From the NCBI RefSeq assembly GCF_000787835.1, contig NZ_BBPP01000018.1:79084-143083 (forward strand): a stretch of 64,000 nucleotides of DNA, written 5' to 3'. The notes under the pieces are model-generated. The model had not been told where the DNA came from and made no database searches. It saw nothing but the letters and a program-made list of their open reading frames with translations. Each line of letters starts with the position of its first letter. Position 1 is the first letter of the stretch. The position numbers and the translations under genes are program-made. Positions 26,253 through 34,757 of this stretch are shown piece after piece. The stretch comes from Streptacidiphilus melanogenes. Its GTDB lineage: Bacteria; Actinomycetota; Actinomycetes; Streptomycetales; Streptomycetaceae.

Positions 26253-27740
26253 ATGGCCTTCTCCCGTAGGAAGACCCTGATCGCCGGCTCCGCCGCCGCC
26301 GCGATAGCCGCGGCCACCGCGGTGGCCCTGCCTGCGCTCGCCTCGGCGTCGACGGCCTCCGCCCCGGTGGCCGGCTCCGCCGCCCACGCCTACCGCCACG
26401 GCGTCTACCCCCGGGCGGGCGCGCAGCCGCACCTCTCGGCGGGCGCCGTCGCGGGCGACCAGGACGGCGGGGGCGGGCTGAACGGCCAGACCGGGCAGGG
26501 CAAGCCGGCCAACGAGACCAAGCCGCTGACCTACCACGGCGGCACCGGCGGCGTCGGGGTGACCACCGGGGCGCCGAAGGTCTACGTCATCTACTGGGGC
26601 TCCCAGTGGGGCAGCGCCGCCAAGGACGCCCACGGCTACACCACCCTCTCCCACGACACCGCCGGCATGGCGCCGCGCCAGCAGGCCTTCTTCAAGGGTC
26701 TCGGGACCAAGGGCGAGACCTGGTCCGGCGTGATGACCCAGTACTGCCAGGGCGTCAGGAGCGGTGCCACCAGCTGCCCGGCCGGCAGCGCCCACATCGG
26801 TTACCCGACCGGCGGCGCGCTCGCGGGCGTCTGGTACGACGGCTCGACGGCGGCCCCCGCGTCGGCGAGCGGCAACCAGCTCGCGCAGGAGGCCGTCAAG
26901 GCCGCGCAGCACTTCGGCAACGGGACGGCCGCCGCCAACCGCAACGTCCAGTACGTCATCACCTCGCCGACCGGCACGACCCCGGACGGGTTCAACACGC
27001 CCGGCGGCGACTTCTGCGCCTGGCACGACTTCACCGGCGACCCTTCGCTCGACGGCGGCGGTGCGGTGACCTCTCCGGTCGGGCCGGTCGCGTTCACGAA
27101 CATGCCCTACCTCCCCGACGCGGGCCGCAGTTGCGGCGCGGGCGCGGTCAACAGCGGTGCGGCGGGCGCGCTGGACGGCGTCACCATCGTCGGCAGCCAC
27201 GAGTACGCCGAGACGGTCACCGACCAGTTCCCGTACTCCGCGAACCCCAGCTCCCCGGTGCTGACCAGCGGTGGCTGGATCACCGACAACGACAGCACGG
27301 GCGGTGAGGACGGCGACAAGTGCGCGTGGGTCCACAGCGGCCCCGGCGCGGGTTTCGACCTCAGCCTGGCGACGGGTTCCTTCCCGGTCCAGACGACCTG
27401 GTCCAACGACGCCAACCACGGCGCGGGCGGCTGCCAGGCGTCGCACCCGATCGTCAGGAACACCGCCCCGCACAAGGTGACGATCGGTCACATCGCGAAC
27501 CAGGTCGGCGTGGTGGGGCGTAGCGTGCGCCTGGCGGTGTCGGCGCACGACAGCGCGTCGACCTCCCACCTGACCTACGGGGCGAGCGGCCTCCCGGCGG
27601 GCCTGCGGATCGACGCCCGTACGGGCACGATCACGGGCCGCCCCACCCACCTGGGCACCTACCGCGTCACCGTCCTCGCCAAGGACGAGACCGGCGCGAG
27701 CGCCCGCACCACCTTCACCTGGGTCGTCCGCGACCACTGA
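26253..27740 (+). CDS. Secreted EXORDIUM-like protein with HEYAE motif and C-terminal putative Ig domain
   Basis: A 495-residue exported protein. A twin-residue-rich signal peptide (SRRKTLIAGSAAAAIAAATAVALPALASA) is followed by a Gly-rich linker. The central domain begins VYVIYWGSQWG and holds the segment GVTIVGSHEYAETVTDQ, which resembles the HE..E zincin-like motif of plant EXORDIUM/PHI-1 proteins, and WITDNDSTGGEDGDKCAW. Whether it is an active metalloprotease is not known. The last ~85 residues form a He_PIG-type putative immunoglobulin module (LTYGASGLPAGLRID..TGTITGRPTHLGTYRVTV). The ATG follows GAGAGGAAC. A strong hairpin ends the gene. Confidence 0.65.
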   Translation: MAFSRRKTLIAGSAAAAIAAATAVALPALASASTASAPVAGSAAHAYRHGVYPRAGAQPHLSAGAVAGDQDGGGGLNGQTGQGKPANETKPLTYHGGTGGVGVTTGAPKVYVIYWGSQWGSAAKDAHGYTTLSHDTAGMAPRQQAFFKGLGTKGETWSGVMTQYCQGVRSGATSCPAGSAHIGYPTGGALAGVWYDGSTAAPASASGNQLAQEAVKAAQHFGNGTAAANRNVQYVITSPTGTTPDGFNTPGGDFCAWHDFTGDPSLDGGGAVTSPVGPVAFTNMPYLPDAGRSCGAGAVNSGAAGALDGVTIVGSHEYAETVTDQFPYSANPSSPVLTSGGWITDNDSTGGEDGDKCAWVHSGPGAGFDLSLATGSFPVQTTWSNDANHGAGGCQASHPIVRNTAPHKVTIGHIANQVGVVGRSVRLAVSAHDSASTSHLTYGASGLPAGLRIDARTGTITGRPTHLGTYRVTVLAKDETGASARTTFTWVVRDH

Positions 27741-27749
27741 CAGAGAATG

Positions 27750-27785
27750 CCGAAGGCCGGTTCCTGGTGGGGAACCGGCCTTCGG
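27750..27785. terminator. Strong hairpin between the secreted protein and the tRNA
   Basis: Perfect 15-bp stem CCGAAGGCCGGTTCC with a 6-nt loop. It lies between the plus-strand gene and the 3' end of the minus-strand tRNA and probably stops transcription from both sides. Confidence 0.85.
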
Positions 27786-27788
27786 GTC

Positions 27789-27865
27789 TGGTAGCGGGGA
27801 CAGGATTTGAACCTGCGACCTCTGGGTTATGAGCCCAGCGAGCTACCGAGCTGCTCCACCCCGCG
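27789..27865 (-). tRNA. Initiator tRNA-fMet (CAU)
   Basis: Seventy-seven nucleotides including an encoded CCA, read on the minus strand. The anticodon loop is CTCATAA. Two hallmarks identify the initiator rather than the elongator: C1 opposite T72 is unpaired at the top of the acceptor stem, and the anticodon stem ends in three consecutive G:C pairs (CTGGG / CCCAG). The T-arm is GCAGG-TTCAAAT-CCTGT. Confidence 0.95.
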
Positions 27866-27926
27866 TCGGTGAAACCAGGTTAACAGAGGGTGGCGCGATT
27901 TCCCCAATCGCTTTTCGCGAGGGGCC

Positions 27927-28319
27927 TCAGGCCGTCCACGGGCAGGGCGCCGCCGCCGTGGTCAGGGCGTGGGTGCGGTCGGCGAAGTCGCGGATGTGGA
28001 CGACGCGGTCGTCCTGGAGGCGGAAGACGCGGTAGAGCACGGCGGGGGCGCCCGAGCTCGGCTGCGGGTGGGAGAGCCGGAGCCCGAGGACGACGCTGCC
28101 CGGGTAGGCGAACTGTTCCTCGACGAGAGTGCGGACGCCGCGGTCGCGGCGTTCGCGGTACCAGGCGAGGGCTTCGGCGGAGCCGTGCGCGGTGGGGGTC
28201 GCCGGGTCGAGGGGCTCGAAGCGCACGTCGGGGTGGAGGAGCGCCGCGAGCGCGGCCGTGTCGCCGTCGTGGAGGGCGGTGCGGAGCCGGGCGGCGATCG
28301 TGGCGGGGTAGGTCCTCAC
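27927..28319 (-). CDS. SnoaL/NTF2-like small protein
   Basis: A 130-residue single-domain protein with the NTF2 cone-fold pattern: first helix TIAARLRTALHDGDTAALAALLHPDVRFEPLDP, then GSAEALAWYRERRDRG and alternating strands ending RVFRLQDDRVVHIRDFADR. Members act as small cyclases, isomerases or ligand carriers; no catalytic residues can be assigned. The GTG at 28319 has GGAG 7 nt upstream. It follows the chloride channel gene on the same strand by 72 bp. Confidence 0.7.
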   Translation of the reverse strand: MRTYPATIAARLRTALHDGDTAALAALLHPDVRFEPLDPATPTAHGSAEALAWYRERRDRGVRTLVEEQFAYPGSVVLGLRLSHPQPSSGAPAVLYRVFRLQDDRVVHIRDFADRTHALTTAAAPCPWTA

Positions 28320-28391
28320 GGGAAGCTCCTCGGGCTGGGGGCGTGCGGGTGGCGTCCGGCGGCGGATTCGGGCCGCCGCCGGACGCCGGTC

Positions 28392-30215
28392 TCAGGCGGC
28401 CTCGGCCCCGGTGGGGGTCGCGGCCGGCGTGCGTTCGGCGTCTGCCTGGCGGGGGAGGACGCGTTCGCGGTGGTGTTCCTCGGTGAGGTCGTGCAGGCGG
28501 GCGTGGAGCAGGTGCCGCAGCGTGATGACGCCGATGGGCCGGTGCGTGGCCGGATCGATCACCGGCGCACTGGTGAGGCCCGTCTCCGCGAAGCCGTAGG
28601 CGACCTGACGCAGCGTCTGGTCCTGGTGCACGACCAGCTCGCACGGGACGGTGGCCTCCCGCACGGTGCTCGGCGCCGTGTGCGGGGAGACGACGCCGGT
28701 GAGGCGGCGCAGTGTGGTGACGCCGACGAGGGTGCCGTCGAGGGTGTCGACGACCGGCAGCAGTGCGTCGTCCGGGCCGGACAGGGCCCGCAGTCGCTCG
28801 GGTGTGACGTCGTCGTGCTCGGTCAGGGGTTCGTCCTGGGTGAGCGGCAGCATGACCTCGCGGGCGAAGAAGGTCTCCAGCGGGTCCGTGGAGTACTCGC
28901 GGGTCAGATGCAGGCCGCGCCGCGCGATCTTCTCGGTGAGCACGGACCGCTTGAGCACCAGCGCGGAGAGCGCGTAGGCCGCCGTGGCGGCGACCACCAG
29001 CGGGAGCAGCATGCCCCAGGCGTGGGTGAGTTCGAGGGTGAACACGACGCCGGTCAACGGCGAGCGCATCACGCCGCGGACGACGGCCGCGAGGCCGAGG
29101 ATGCCCCAGAAGCCGGGAATCGCGTGCGGGAAGAGCATGCCCTCCCACGCGCCCAGGGCGCCGCCGATCATGAAGACGGGCGCGAGCACGCCGCCGGAGG
29201 TGCCGGAGCCGAGCGACAGCGACCAGATCAGCGTCTTGACGGTGAGGATGCCGACGATCAGGCCGAGCGTGGCGCGGCCGGTCAGCAGCTGGTCGATCAC
29301 GTCGTAGCCGACGCCGAGTGCACGCGGCTCGATCAGGCCGCCCAGGCCGATGACCAGGCCGCCGATCGCGGGCCACCACATCCAGTGGAACGGCAGCCGC
29401 CCGAAGGCGTCCTCGGCGCGATAGACCAGCCAGGTCGCGGCCACCGCAAGCGCCCCGCCGGTCAGGCCGACGACGACGGCGAGCCCGTCGAGGGTCGGGG
29501 TCAGGTGCAGCCCGGTGGCGTCGACCGGGAAGACGGGCGCGGTGCCGAGCAGGTAGCCGCGGCAGACCGTGGCCACGGCCACCGCCGCGACGACGGGCAC
29601 GAAGCTGCGCGGGCGCCACTCGAAGAGCAGCAGCTCGACCGCGAGCAGGACGGCGGCCAGCGGCGAGTTGAAGGTCGCCGCCATGCCGGCGGCGGCGCCG
29701 GAGACGAGCAGCGTCTTGCGCTCGTTCGCGGTCAGGTGCAGCAGTTGGGCGAGGATCGAGCCGATCGCGCCGCCCGTCATGATGATCGGGCCCTCGGCGC
29801 CGAACGGGCCGCCGGTGCCGATGCTGATCGCGGCGGAGACCGGCTTGAGCACCGCGACCTTGGGCTGGACCCGGCTGCCGCCGGTGAGTATCGCCTCGAT
29901 GGCCTCCGGCATACCGTGGCCGCGTATCTTCTCGGAACCGTAGCGGGCCATCACGCCGATCACCAGGCCGCCGACGACGGGTGCGCCGAGCACCAGCCAC
30001 CAGGGGTGGTGCACCGCGCCGGGCGCGATCAGCGAGGTGTCGACGCGTTGGTAGAAGACGAGGTTGGTGACCAGCCCGATCAGCCGCAGCAGCGCGAGCG
30101 CGGCGAGCGCGCCGGCGCCGCCGACGACCAGCGCGAGGCCGGTGATGGCCAGCATCCGGGGCCGGACGGTGAAGTCGCCGAGGTGGACGTGTCTGGAGGC
30201 GTGCGCGGTACGCAT
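28392..30215 (-). CDS. ClC-type chloride channel/transporter with C-terminal CBS domains
   Basis: A 607-residue membrane protein. ClC selectivity-filter motifs are in order: GHGMPEAI (usually GSGIPE), GGPFGAEGPIIM with the gating glutamate, FNSPLAAVLLAVELLLFEW, GTSGGVLAPVFMIGGALG. The residue aligned with the internal proton glutamate of the E. coli exchanger (second Glu of its IIEE) is Leu here, so channel-like behaviour or a different proton route is possible. Two CBS domains (around ALLPVVDTLDGTLVGVTTL and LTSAPVIDPATHRPIGVITL) follow. The ATG at 30215 is used. The MarR gene lies 74 bp upstream on the same strand. Confidence 0.88.
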   Translation of the reverse strand: MRTAHASRHVHLGDFTVRPRMLAITGLALVVGGAGALAALALLRLIGLVTNLVFYQRVDTSLIAPGAVHHPWWLVLGAPVVGGLVIGVMARYGSEKIRGHGMPEAIEAILTGGSRVQPKVAVLKPVSAAISIGTGGPFGAEGPIIMTGGAIGSILAQLLHLTANERKTLLVSGAAAGMAATFNSPLAAVLLAVELLLFEWRPRSFVPVVAAVAVATVCRGYLLGTAPVFPVDATGLHLTPTLDGLAVVVGLTGGALAVAATWLVYRAEDAFGRLPFHWMWWPAIGGLVIGLGGLIEPRALGVGYDVIDQLLTGRATLGLIVGILTVKTLIWSLSLGSGTSGGVLAPVFMIGGALGAWEGMLFPHAIPGFWGILGLAAVVRGVMRSPLTGVVFTLELTHAWGMLLPLVVAATAAYALSALVLKRSVLTEKIARRGLHLTREYSTDPLETFFAREVMLPLTQDEPLTEHDDVTPERLRALSGPDDALLPVVDTLDGTLVGVTTLRRLTGVVSPHTAPSTVREATVPCELVVHQDQTLRQVAYGFAETGLTSAPVIDPATHRPIGVITLRHLLHARLHDLTEEHHRERVLPRQADAERTPAATPTGAEAA

Positions 30216-30289
30216 GTTGCTCCGGTTCTGTTCTGTTCGGTTCGGGAGGCGCGGTGTGGACCGGCGCGGGGCGTCGTCGGCCCGACGCG

Positions 30290-30784
30290 TCACAGCGGGA
30301 CGGGGCCGTGCAGGTCGGCCGCGTAGTCCTCGCCGACCACCTGGTGGAAGGCGTCCAGGCCGTCGGCGGTGGTGGCGCGGAGCACGGGGTGGATCCGCGA
30401 GAGGATCCGCGCGAGTTCCTGCTCCCGCCACTGCAGCACCTGCTCGACCAGGGTCTGCCCGAGCGGCGCGAGCTCCAGCGTCACGACGCTGCGGTGGTGC
30501 GGGTCCGACCCGCGCAGCACGTGGCCCGAGGCGACCAGCCGGTCCGCCAGCCGGGTGACCGACGACGCGCCGAGTCCGAGAGTCCGGGCCACGCTGGAGG
30601 AGGGGCAGCGCCCGAGGTCGTCGAGCGCGAGCAGCATCCGCATCTGGGGCAGGGATATGCCTCCGCCCGCCGCCTCCAGGCTGTGGAGTGCGACGCCGAT
30701 CAGGTCGCGGGTCGCGCGCTGGAAGGCCTGGATCTCGTCCGCGCTCGGGGTCGCCTGCGGAGTTCGACTCGCTGGAATCGCCAT
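30290..30784 (-). CDS. MarR family transcriptional regulator
   Basis: A 164-residue regulator with a winged helix: LPQMRMLLALDDLGRCPSSSVARTLGLGASSVTRLADRLVASGHVLRGSDPHHRSVVTLELAPLG, including the wing Asp/Arg pattern of MarR. The ATG at 30784 is chosen over the long upstream frame, which overlaps the divergent gene. It is divergent (79 bp) from the mIHF-like gene and upstream of the ClC gene on the same strand. An inverted repeat CTTGCTG-17-CAGCAAG (30810-30840) in the gap is a possible target. Confidence 0.85.
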   Translation of the reverse strand: MAIPASRTPQATPSADEIQAFQRATRDLIGVALHSLEAAGGGISLPQMRMLLALDDLGRCPSSSVARTLGLGASSVTRLADRLVASGHVLRGSDPHHRSVVTLELAPLGQTLVEQVLQWREQELARILSRIHPVLRATTADGLDAFHQVVGEDYAADLHGPVPL

Positions 30785-30863
30785 GGCAGAAGTATTGCAT
30801 GCGTCAAGACTTGCTGCGAGGTAGTGTTGGTAACAGCAAGCCATGGAGTGAAAGGCGGCGATC

Positions 30864-31223
30864 ATGCTCGGTCGTACATCCCGTGGTTCCTCGACCCGGC
30901 CCGCGCCGGAGGACCGGATCAGTCCGGCCCTGCGCCGCGCGCAGGAGATGCTGCTGGCCGCGGTGGCGGAGGGCGGCACGGCACGGCTCGCGCACATCTG
31001 TCTGGACGCCTGGGACGGCGGCGACGCCGTTGCGGCCGGGATGACCCTCGGCGCCCTCCTTCGGGCGCTGCCGGGGATGGGCCCGATCACCGCCCACGAG
31101 ATCCTGGTCCACCTCCGGGCCGACGAGACCACCAGTGTCGGCCAGCTCGACCACGCCCAGCGCGCGGCTCTCCCGGCCGCCCTGGCCCGAGCCCGGCGAC
31201 CACGCACCTCTCCCGCCGAGTGA
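30864..31223 (+). CDS. Divergent actinobacterial IHF (mIHF/sIHF)-like protein
   Basis: A 119-residue protein whose second half aligns with mycobacterial/streptomycete IHF: TLGALLRALPGMGPITAHEILVHL corresponds to the helix-two-turn-helix segment of sIHF (ALLESLPGVGKVRAKQIMERL), and a shorter upstream match covers the linker helix. The basic stretch that follows in true sIHF (SRRVRGLG) is replaced by ETTSVGQLD, so DNA contacts may differ. The housekeeping ihf is normally next to gmk and rpoZ; this one sits between a MarR regulator and an XRE gene, so it is a paralogue. It may bind DNA or nucleoid-associated partners. Confidence 0.65.
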   Translation: MLGRTSRGSSTRPAPEDRISPALRRAQEMLLAAVAEGGTARLAHICLDAWDGGDAVAAGMTLGALLRALPGMGPITAHEILVHLRADETTSVGQLDHAQRAALPAALARARRPRTSPAE

Positions 31224-31270
31224 GCTCTCCCCCGCGTGAGCTCTTTCGCCGACGACCTCCGGGCCCGGGC

Positions 31271-32539
31271 CTAGAAGCGCGACGGGAGGTCGTGGGGATC
31301 GGTGTCGGGGAGCCAGACGGTCGGGTCGCCGGGCTGGTAGACGTAGCGCGGCGCGCCGTCGCCCCCCACCGTGCGGAACGGGCTGCCGTGGTCGTCGACG
31401 AAGAGCGAGCCCTGGGCGCTCCCCACGCTCCACAGCAGCTCCAGGGTCCAGCTGACGTCGTGGTCCGTCGTGGACGCGTCGATGTCGAGGACCTGCGGCT
31501 GGGTGCGGGACACCTGGAGCGGGAAGACGGGCGCCGGGACCGTGGCATCGCCCTGGCTGCCCGGTATCGGCTTCACGGTCGGGGCCGCGGCGTCCAGGTC
31601 GAACGCGAAGGAACCGGGGGTGATCCCGCCGCCGCAGCCCGAGCCCAGGTTGAATGCGGACCCGTGCGGAGCGGCGCCTGCGTTGTGGGCGTGGACGTAG
31701 AGGGCGTGCAGCACGACCGGCTCGTCGCCGGTCGTCTGCAGGGTGAGCTCAAGACGCCGGTGCCCCGCAGGCACCGCGCCGAGGCGCGCCGCCCAGGCGG
31801 CCGTGCCGCCCTGATCCGGCGGCGCGGGCATCGAGCCGGGCTTCCGGTCGGACAGGTACCAGCGACCGCACGGGTCTTCCCAGTTGTCGTCCAGCACGCT
31901 GACCTGCAGCGGGCTCGCGGCGGGCGTGCCCGGGCGCGCGCCCTGGCCCTGCGGCGCGGCCGAGTGCCGTCCGGTGGCCGGGTCGGCGGCGGTGCGGGAG
32001 CCCGACAGGAGCGTGGGCACGGCGACGGCGGCGGTCGTGGTGACGACCGCGACCGCCGCGGCGATCACGAACCAGGGCCGGCGCCACCACGAGGTGCGCC
32101 CGCCCGCCGACCGGGCCGTACGCTCGGCGGCCGCGTCTTCTGCCGTTGCCTCCTCCGCCGTGTCGTCGGCGGTCGTGGCGATGTCGGGCACGGTCGGCCC
32201 GGAGGCGGCGGCCGGGACGAGAACGTCACGGGCGGTCAGGTCCGGCGCCGGTTCGGGCTGCGGACGCGCCGGTGCGGGGGACGGCACGCGCTGGTCCCGG
32301 GCGGCGTCGGCGATCAGCCAGCGACGGTGCAGGTCGACCAGCTCGGCCGGGGTCGCGCCGCAGAGCCGGGCGAGGCGCTCGGCGGGCGCGAAGGCGGGCG
32401 GCACGGTCGTGCCGTGGCAGTACCGGTGCAGCGTCGAGTTGCTGACCCGCAGCCGGGTTGCCAGCTGGCCGTAGCTCTTGCCCGAACGCTCCTTCAGCAT
32501 GCGCAGCAGCGCCGCGAACTCCTCCACCTCACCCGTCAT
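31271..32539 (-). CDS. Membrane-anchored XRE helix-turn-helix protein with extracytoplasmic domain
   Basis: A 422-residue one-component-like protein. Residues ~7-70 are an XRE DNA-binding domain (LLRMLKERSGKSYGQLATRLRVSNSTLHRYCHG). A Pro/Ala/Thr-rich linker leads to a single membrane helix near 150-172 (WFVIAAAVAVVTTTAAVAV). The outer ~250 residues contain GRWYLSDRK and three or four cysteines and look like a beta-rich sensory or binding domain (WELT-like strands LELTLQTTGDEPVVLHALYV). The family is common in Streptomyces but unassigned. The ATG at 32539 has GGGGGGACA upstream. A palindrome at 32603-32622 is a likely binding site. Confidence 0.75.
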   Translation of the reverse strand: MTGEVEEFAALLRMLKERSGKSYGQLATRLRVSNSTLHRYCHGTTVPPAFAPAERLARLCGATPAELVDLHRRWLIADAARDQRVPSPAPARPQPEPAPDLTARDVLVPAAASGPTVPDIATTADDTAEEATAEDAAAERTARSAGGRTSWWRRPWFVIAAAVAVVTTTAAVAVPTLLSGSRTAADPATGRHSAAPQGQGARPGTPAASPLQVSVLDDNWEDPCGRWYLSDRKPGSMPAPPDQGGTAAWAARLGAVPAGHRRLELTLQTTGDEPVVLHALYVHAHNAGAAPHGSAFNLGSGCGGGITPGSFAFDLDAAAPTVKPIPGSQGDATVPAPVFPLQVSRTQPQVLDIDASTTDHDVSWTLELLWSVGSAQGSLFVDDHGSPFRTVGGDGAPRYVYQPGDPTVWLPDTDPHDLPSRF

Positions 32540-32602
32540 CAGGTGTCCCCCCGTTCCGCGAGCGCGTTCCACGGTGCCCGCGTCTCCCCAGGTGGGACGA
32601 CC

Positions 32603-32622
32603 TGGAACGTTCCGCCGTTCCA
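32603..32622. promoter_or_regulatory. Inverted repeat in the divergent XRE promoter
   Basis: TGGAACG-6-CGTTCCA with an additional CGTTCCA half-site at 32565-32571. It is in the 234-bp gap between the XRE gene and the divergent secreted protein, which otherwise holds no gene. Confidence 0.45.
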
Positions 32623-32773
32623 CCAAGCGTGGCAAACGCGGCTCCGGTGACGAAATCGGCGGCAAGGTGGTGCCACCGCAGCCCCGAGGCGACCGGGTCC
32701 GAGCCGACCGTGTTCGAGCCGACCGAGCCCGGGCCGCGGACACCGATCTTCTGCCCTTTCTGGAGAGCCACCC

Positions 32774-33352
32774 ATGCACCTGTCCCGCCTGACCCGCCGG
32801 CCGCTTCGCGGCGTCGTCCGCGGCGCTGCCGCGACCGCCGCCCTCGTGGCGTCCCTCGGCGCCACGGTCGCCCTGGCCGCCCCGTCCGACGCCGCCGCCA
32901 CCGCCGCCCGCACGGCCAAGCCCGCGGCCGCCGCGGCGATCACGAGCTGCACCGGCAGTGACGTGAAGGTCACCGCCAAGACCGAGCCGGGGCAGCGCCT
33001 GCTGCTGACGGCCACCAACGCCGGCAAGCGCAACTGCTTCGCCTACGGCTACCCGTACCTTCGCTTCGGCGACGCCCAGGCCGCGCCGGGCTACATCGCC
33101 GCCAGCGTCCCGCAGGCGGTGGTCACCCTCGCCCCGCACCAGTCGGCCTACGCGCTGGTCCACACCTCGAGCAGCGGAGCGCACCACAACCACGGCGTGC
33201 ACACCCTGGAGGTGTTCTTCGCCAACGCCGCCGACCGCGGTTCGGTCGGCGCGGGCGCGCACGTGGCCCTGCCCAAGGCGGGCGTCCGGGTGGACGACTC
33301 CGTCCGCACGACCTACTGGCAGTCCACCGCACGCCTCGCGCTGCGCTGGTAG
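32774..33352 (+). CDS. Secreted DUF4232-family protein
   Basis: A 192-residue exported protein. The signal peptide (RGVVRGAAATAALVASLGATVALAAPSDA) is followed by an Ala-rich linker. The DUF4232 domain starts at SCTGSDVKVTAK and includes LTATNAGKRNCFAYGYPYLRF with the conserved paired cysteines, then VVTLAPHQSAYALVHTSS. DUF4232 proteins are abundant exported actinobacterial proteins of unknown role. It is divergent from the membrane-anchored XRE gene, and the shared promoter suggests linked control. Confidence 0.75.
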   Translation: MHLSRLTRRPLRGVVRGAAATAALVASLGATVALAAPSDAAATAARTAKPAAAAAITSCTGSDVKVTAKTEPGQRLLLTATNAGKRNCFAYGYPYLRFGDAQAAPGYIAASVPQAVVTLAPHQSAYALVHTSSSGAHHNHGVHTLEVFFANAADRGSVGAGAHVALPKAGVRVDDSVRTTYWQSTARLALRW

Positions 33353-33505
33353 CACCCGCCGTCCGGCAACGCCCGTCGGGGCCGCGCGGCTCGGTGACGG
33401 CCGACGTGAAGAGGCCCCGCAGGTGCTCGGTTCCCGCGGAGGGGGCGCGTGCGGGGCCTTACCGTGTCCCAGGGCGTTGCCGATCACCTGGCACGGCGGG
33501 TCACA

Positions 33506-33880
33506 ATGGCCGACATGCATCTCGTTCCCGCCGAGCGCGCCCACCGCAGGGTCATCGACGACCACACCGTCTGCGCCGCCATCGCGGGCATCGGCGACGC
33601 CGACCGCCTCGCCGAGTGGGCCGACCGCTTCGCGCTGCTCGGCGAGCCCCACCGGCTGTCCGTGCTGCTCGCAGTCCACCACGCCGGGCCGATCGCGGTC
33701 ACCGACCTGGCCACCGCGACCGGGCTCGACGACACCACGGTCTCCCGGATTCTGCGCCTGCTGCGCGCGTCCCGCACGGTCGCCGCCGACAAGGACGGCC
33801 GGATCGTCCGCTACCGCCTCGCCGACGACCGCGTCGCGGCCCTGCTCGACCAGCTGGGCCGGCCCGCCGCGGCACACTGA
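33506..33880 (+). CDS. ArsR-type winged-helix regulator
   Basis: A 124-residue small repressor. The HTH is in FALLGEPHRLSVLLAVHHAGPIAVTDLATATGLDDTTVSRILRLLRASRTV followed by the wing AADKDGRIVRYRLADDRV, the normal ArsR layout. The N-terminal arm has several His and one Cys (MHLVPAERAHRR, HTVC) and the C-terminus ends in His, a pattern compatible with a Ni/Co-type metal sensor, but the classic CxC is missing. The ATG at 33506 is used. It lies 58 bp before the metal-receptor-like gene on the same strand. Confidence 0.75.
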   Translation: MADMHLVPAERAHRRVIDDHTVCAAIAGIGDADRLAEWADRFALLGEPHRLSVLLAVHHAGPIAVTDLATATGLDDTTVSRILRLLRASRTVAADKDGRIVRYRLADDRVAALLDQLGRPAAAH

Positions 33881-33938
33881 GCGTCGCCGGGCCGCCCATC
33901 CGCCGGGCCGCCGCGCGGCCGACGGGTACGGTGGCGCC

Positions 33939-34757
33939 ATGACCACGGCGCCGACGCGAGGACCAGGCCACCGCACCGTCGTCGACGACCAGGGCACCGC
34001 GCTGGTTCTCGGCGACGTCAACCGGGTGGTGTCCCTCGTGCCGTCGCTCACCGAGGCAATCGCGGTGACCGCGCCCGGCCTGCTGGTCGGGGCGACGGAC
34101 TGGTGCACCCACCCTGCCGGGCTGGACGTGGTCCGGATCCGGGGGACCAAGAACCCCGACACGGCCCGGATCGCCGCGCTGCGGCCGGATCTGGTGGTCG
34201 CCAACGAGGAGGAGAACCGGGCCGTCGACCTGGACGCGCTGCGGCAGGCGGGCCTCGCCGTCTGGGTCACCGAGGTGCGGACCCTCGACCAGGCCTTCCG
34301 CTCCCTGGAGCGGCTGCTCACCGTCGCCTGCGCCCTGCACCGGCCGCCGTGGCTGGACCGGGCCCGGCAGGCGTGGGCCGCGGTGCCCGCCGTGGACGAG
34401 GCCGCGGACGAGCTCGGTGGGCGACGGCGGGCGGTCGTGCCGATCTGGCGGCGCCCCTGGATGGTCCTCGGCCGCGAGACCTTCGCCGGGGACCTGTTGC
34501 GCCGTCTCGGTGTGGACCAGCTCTACGCGGAGCACGCCGAGCGCTACCCGGCCGTGCCGCTGGACGAGTTGCGCGGCTGCGGCGCCGACCTCGTGGTGCT
34601 GCCGGACGAGCCCTACGCGTTCACCTCGGAGGACGGCCCGGAGGCCTTCCCCGGGATACCCGCAGCCTTGGTGAGTGGTCGTCACCTCACCTGGTACGGG
34701 CCGTCATTGGGTGAAGCCCCGGCGGTGCTGGCGGATCAACTGCGGGTCCCGCGCTAG
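33939..34757 (+). CDS. Helical-backbone metal receptor (BtuF/FecB-like) without export signal
   Basis: A 272-residue protein with the bi-lobed periplasmic-binding fold of cobalamin/siderophore receptors: VVSLVPSLTEAIAVTAPGLLVGATDWC, RIRGTKNPDTARIAALRPDLVVANEEENR, and the C-lobe beginning VVPIWRRPWMVLGRETFAGDLLRRLG. No signal peptide or lipobox is present, so it is predicted to be cytoplasmic, which is odd for a transport receptor. No permease or ATPase is adjacent. It may be a cytosolic cobalamin-binding protein. The upstream ArsR-type gene suggests metal-linked expression. Confidence 0.75.
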   Translation: MTTAPTRGPGHRTVVDDQGTALVLGDVNRVVSLVPSLTEAIAVTAPGLLVGATDWCTHPAGLDVVRIRGTKNPDTARIAALRPDLVVANEEENRAVDLDALRQAGLAVWVTEVRTLDQAFRSLERLLTVACALHRPPWLDRARQAWAAVPAVDEAADELGGRRRAVVPIWRRPWMVLGRETFAGDLLRRLGVDQLYAEHAERYPAVPLDELRGCGADLVVLPDEPYAFTSEDGPEAFPGIPAALVSGRHLTWYGPSLGEAPAVLADQLRVPR

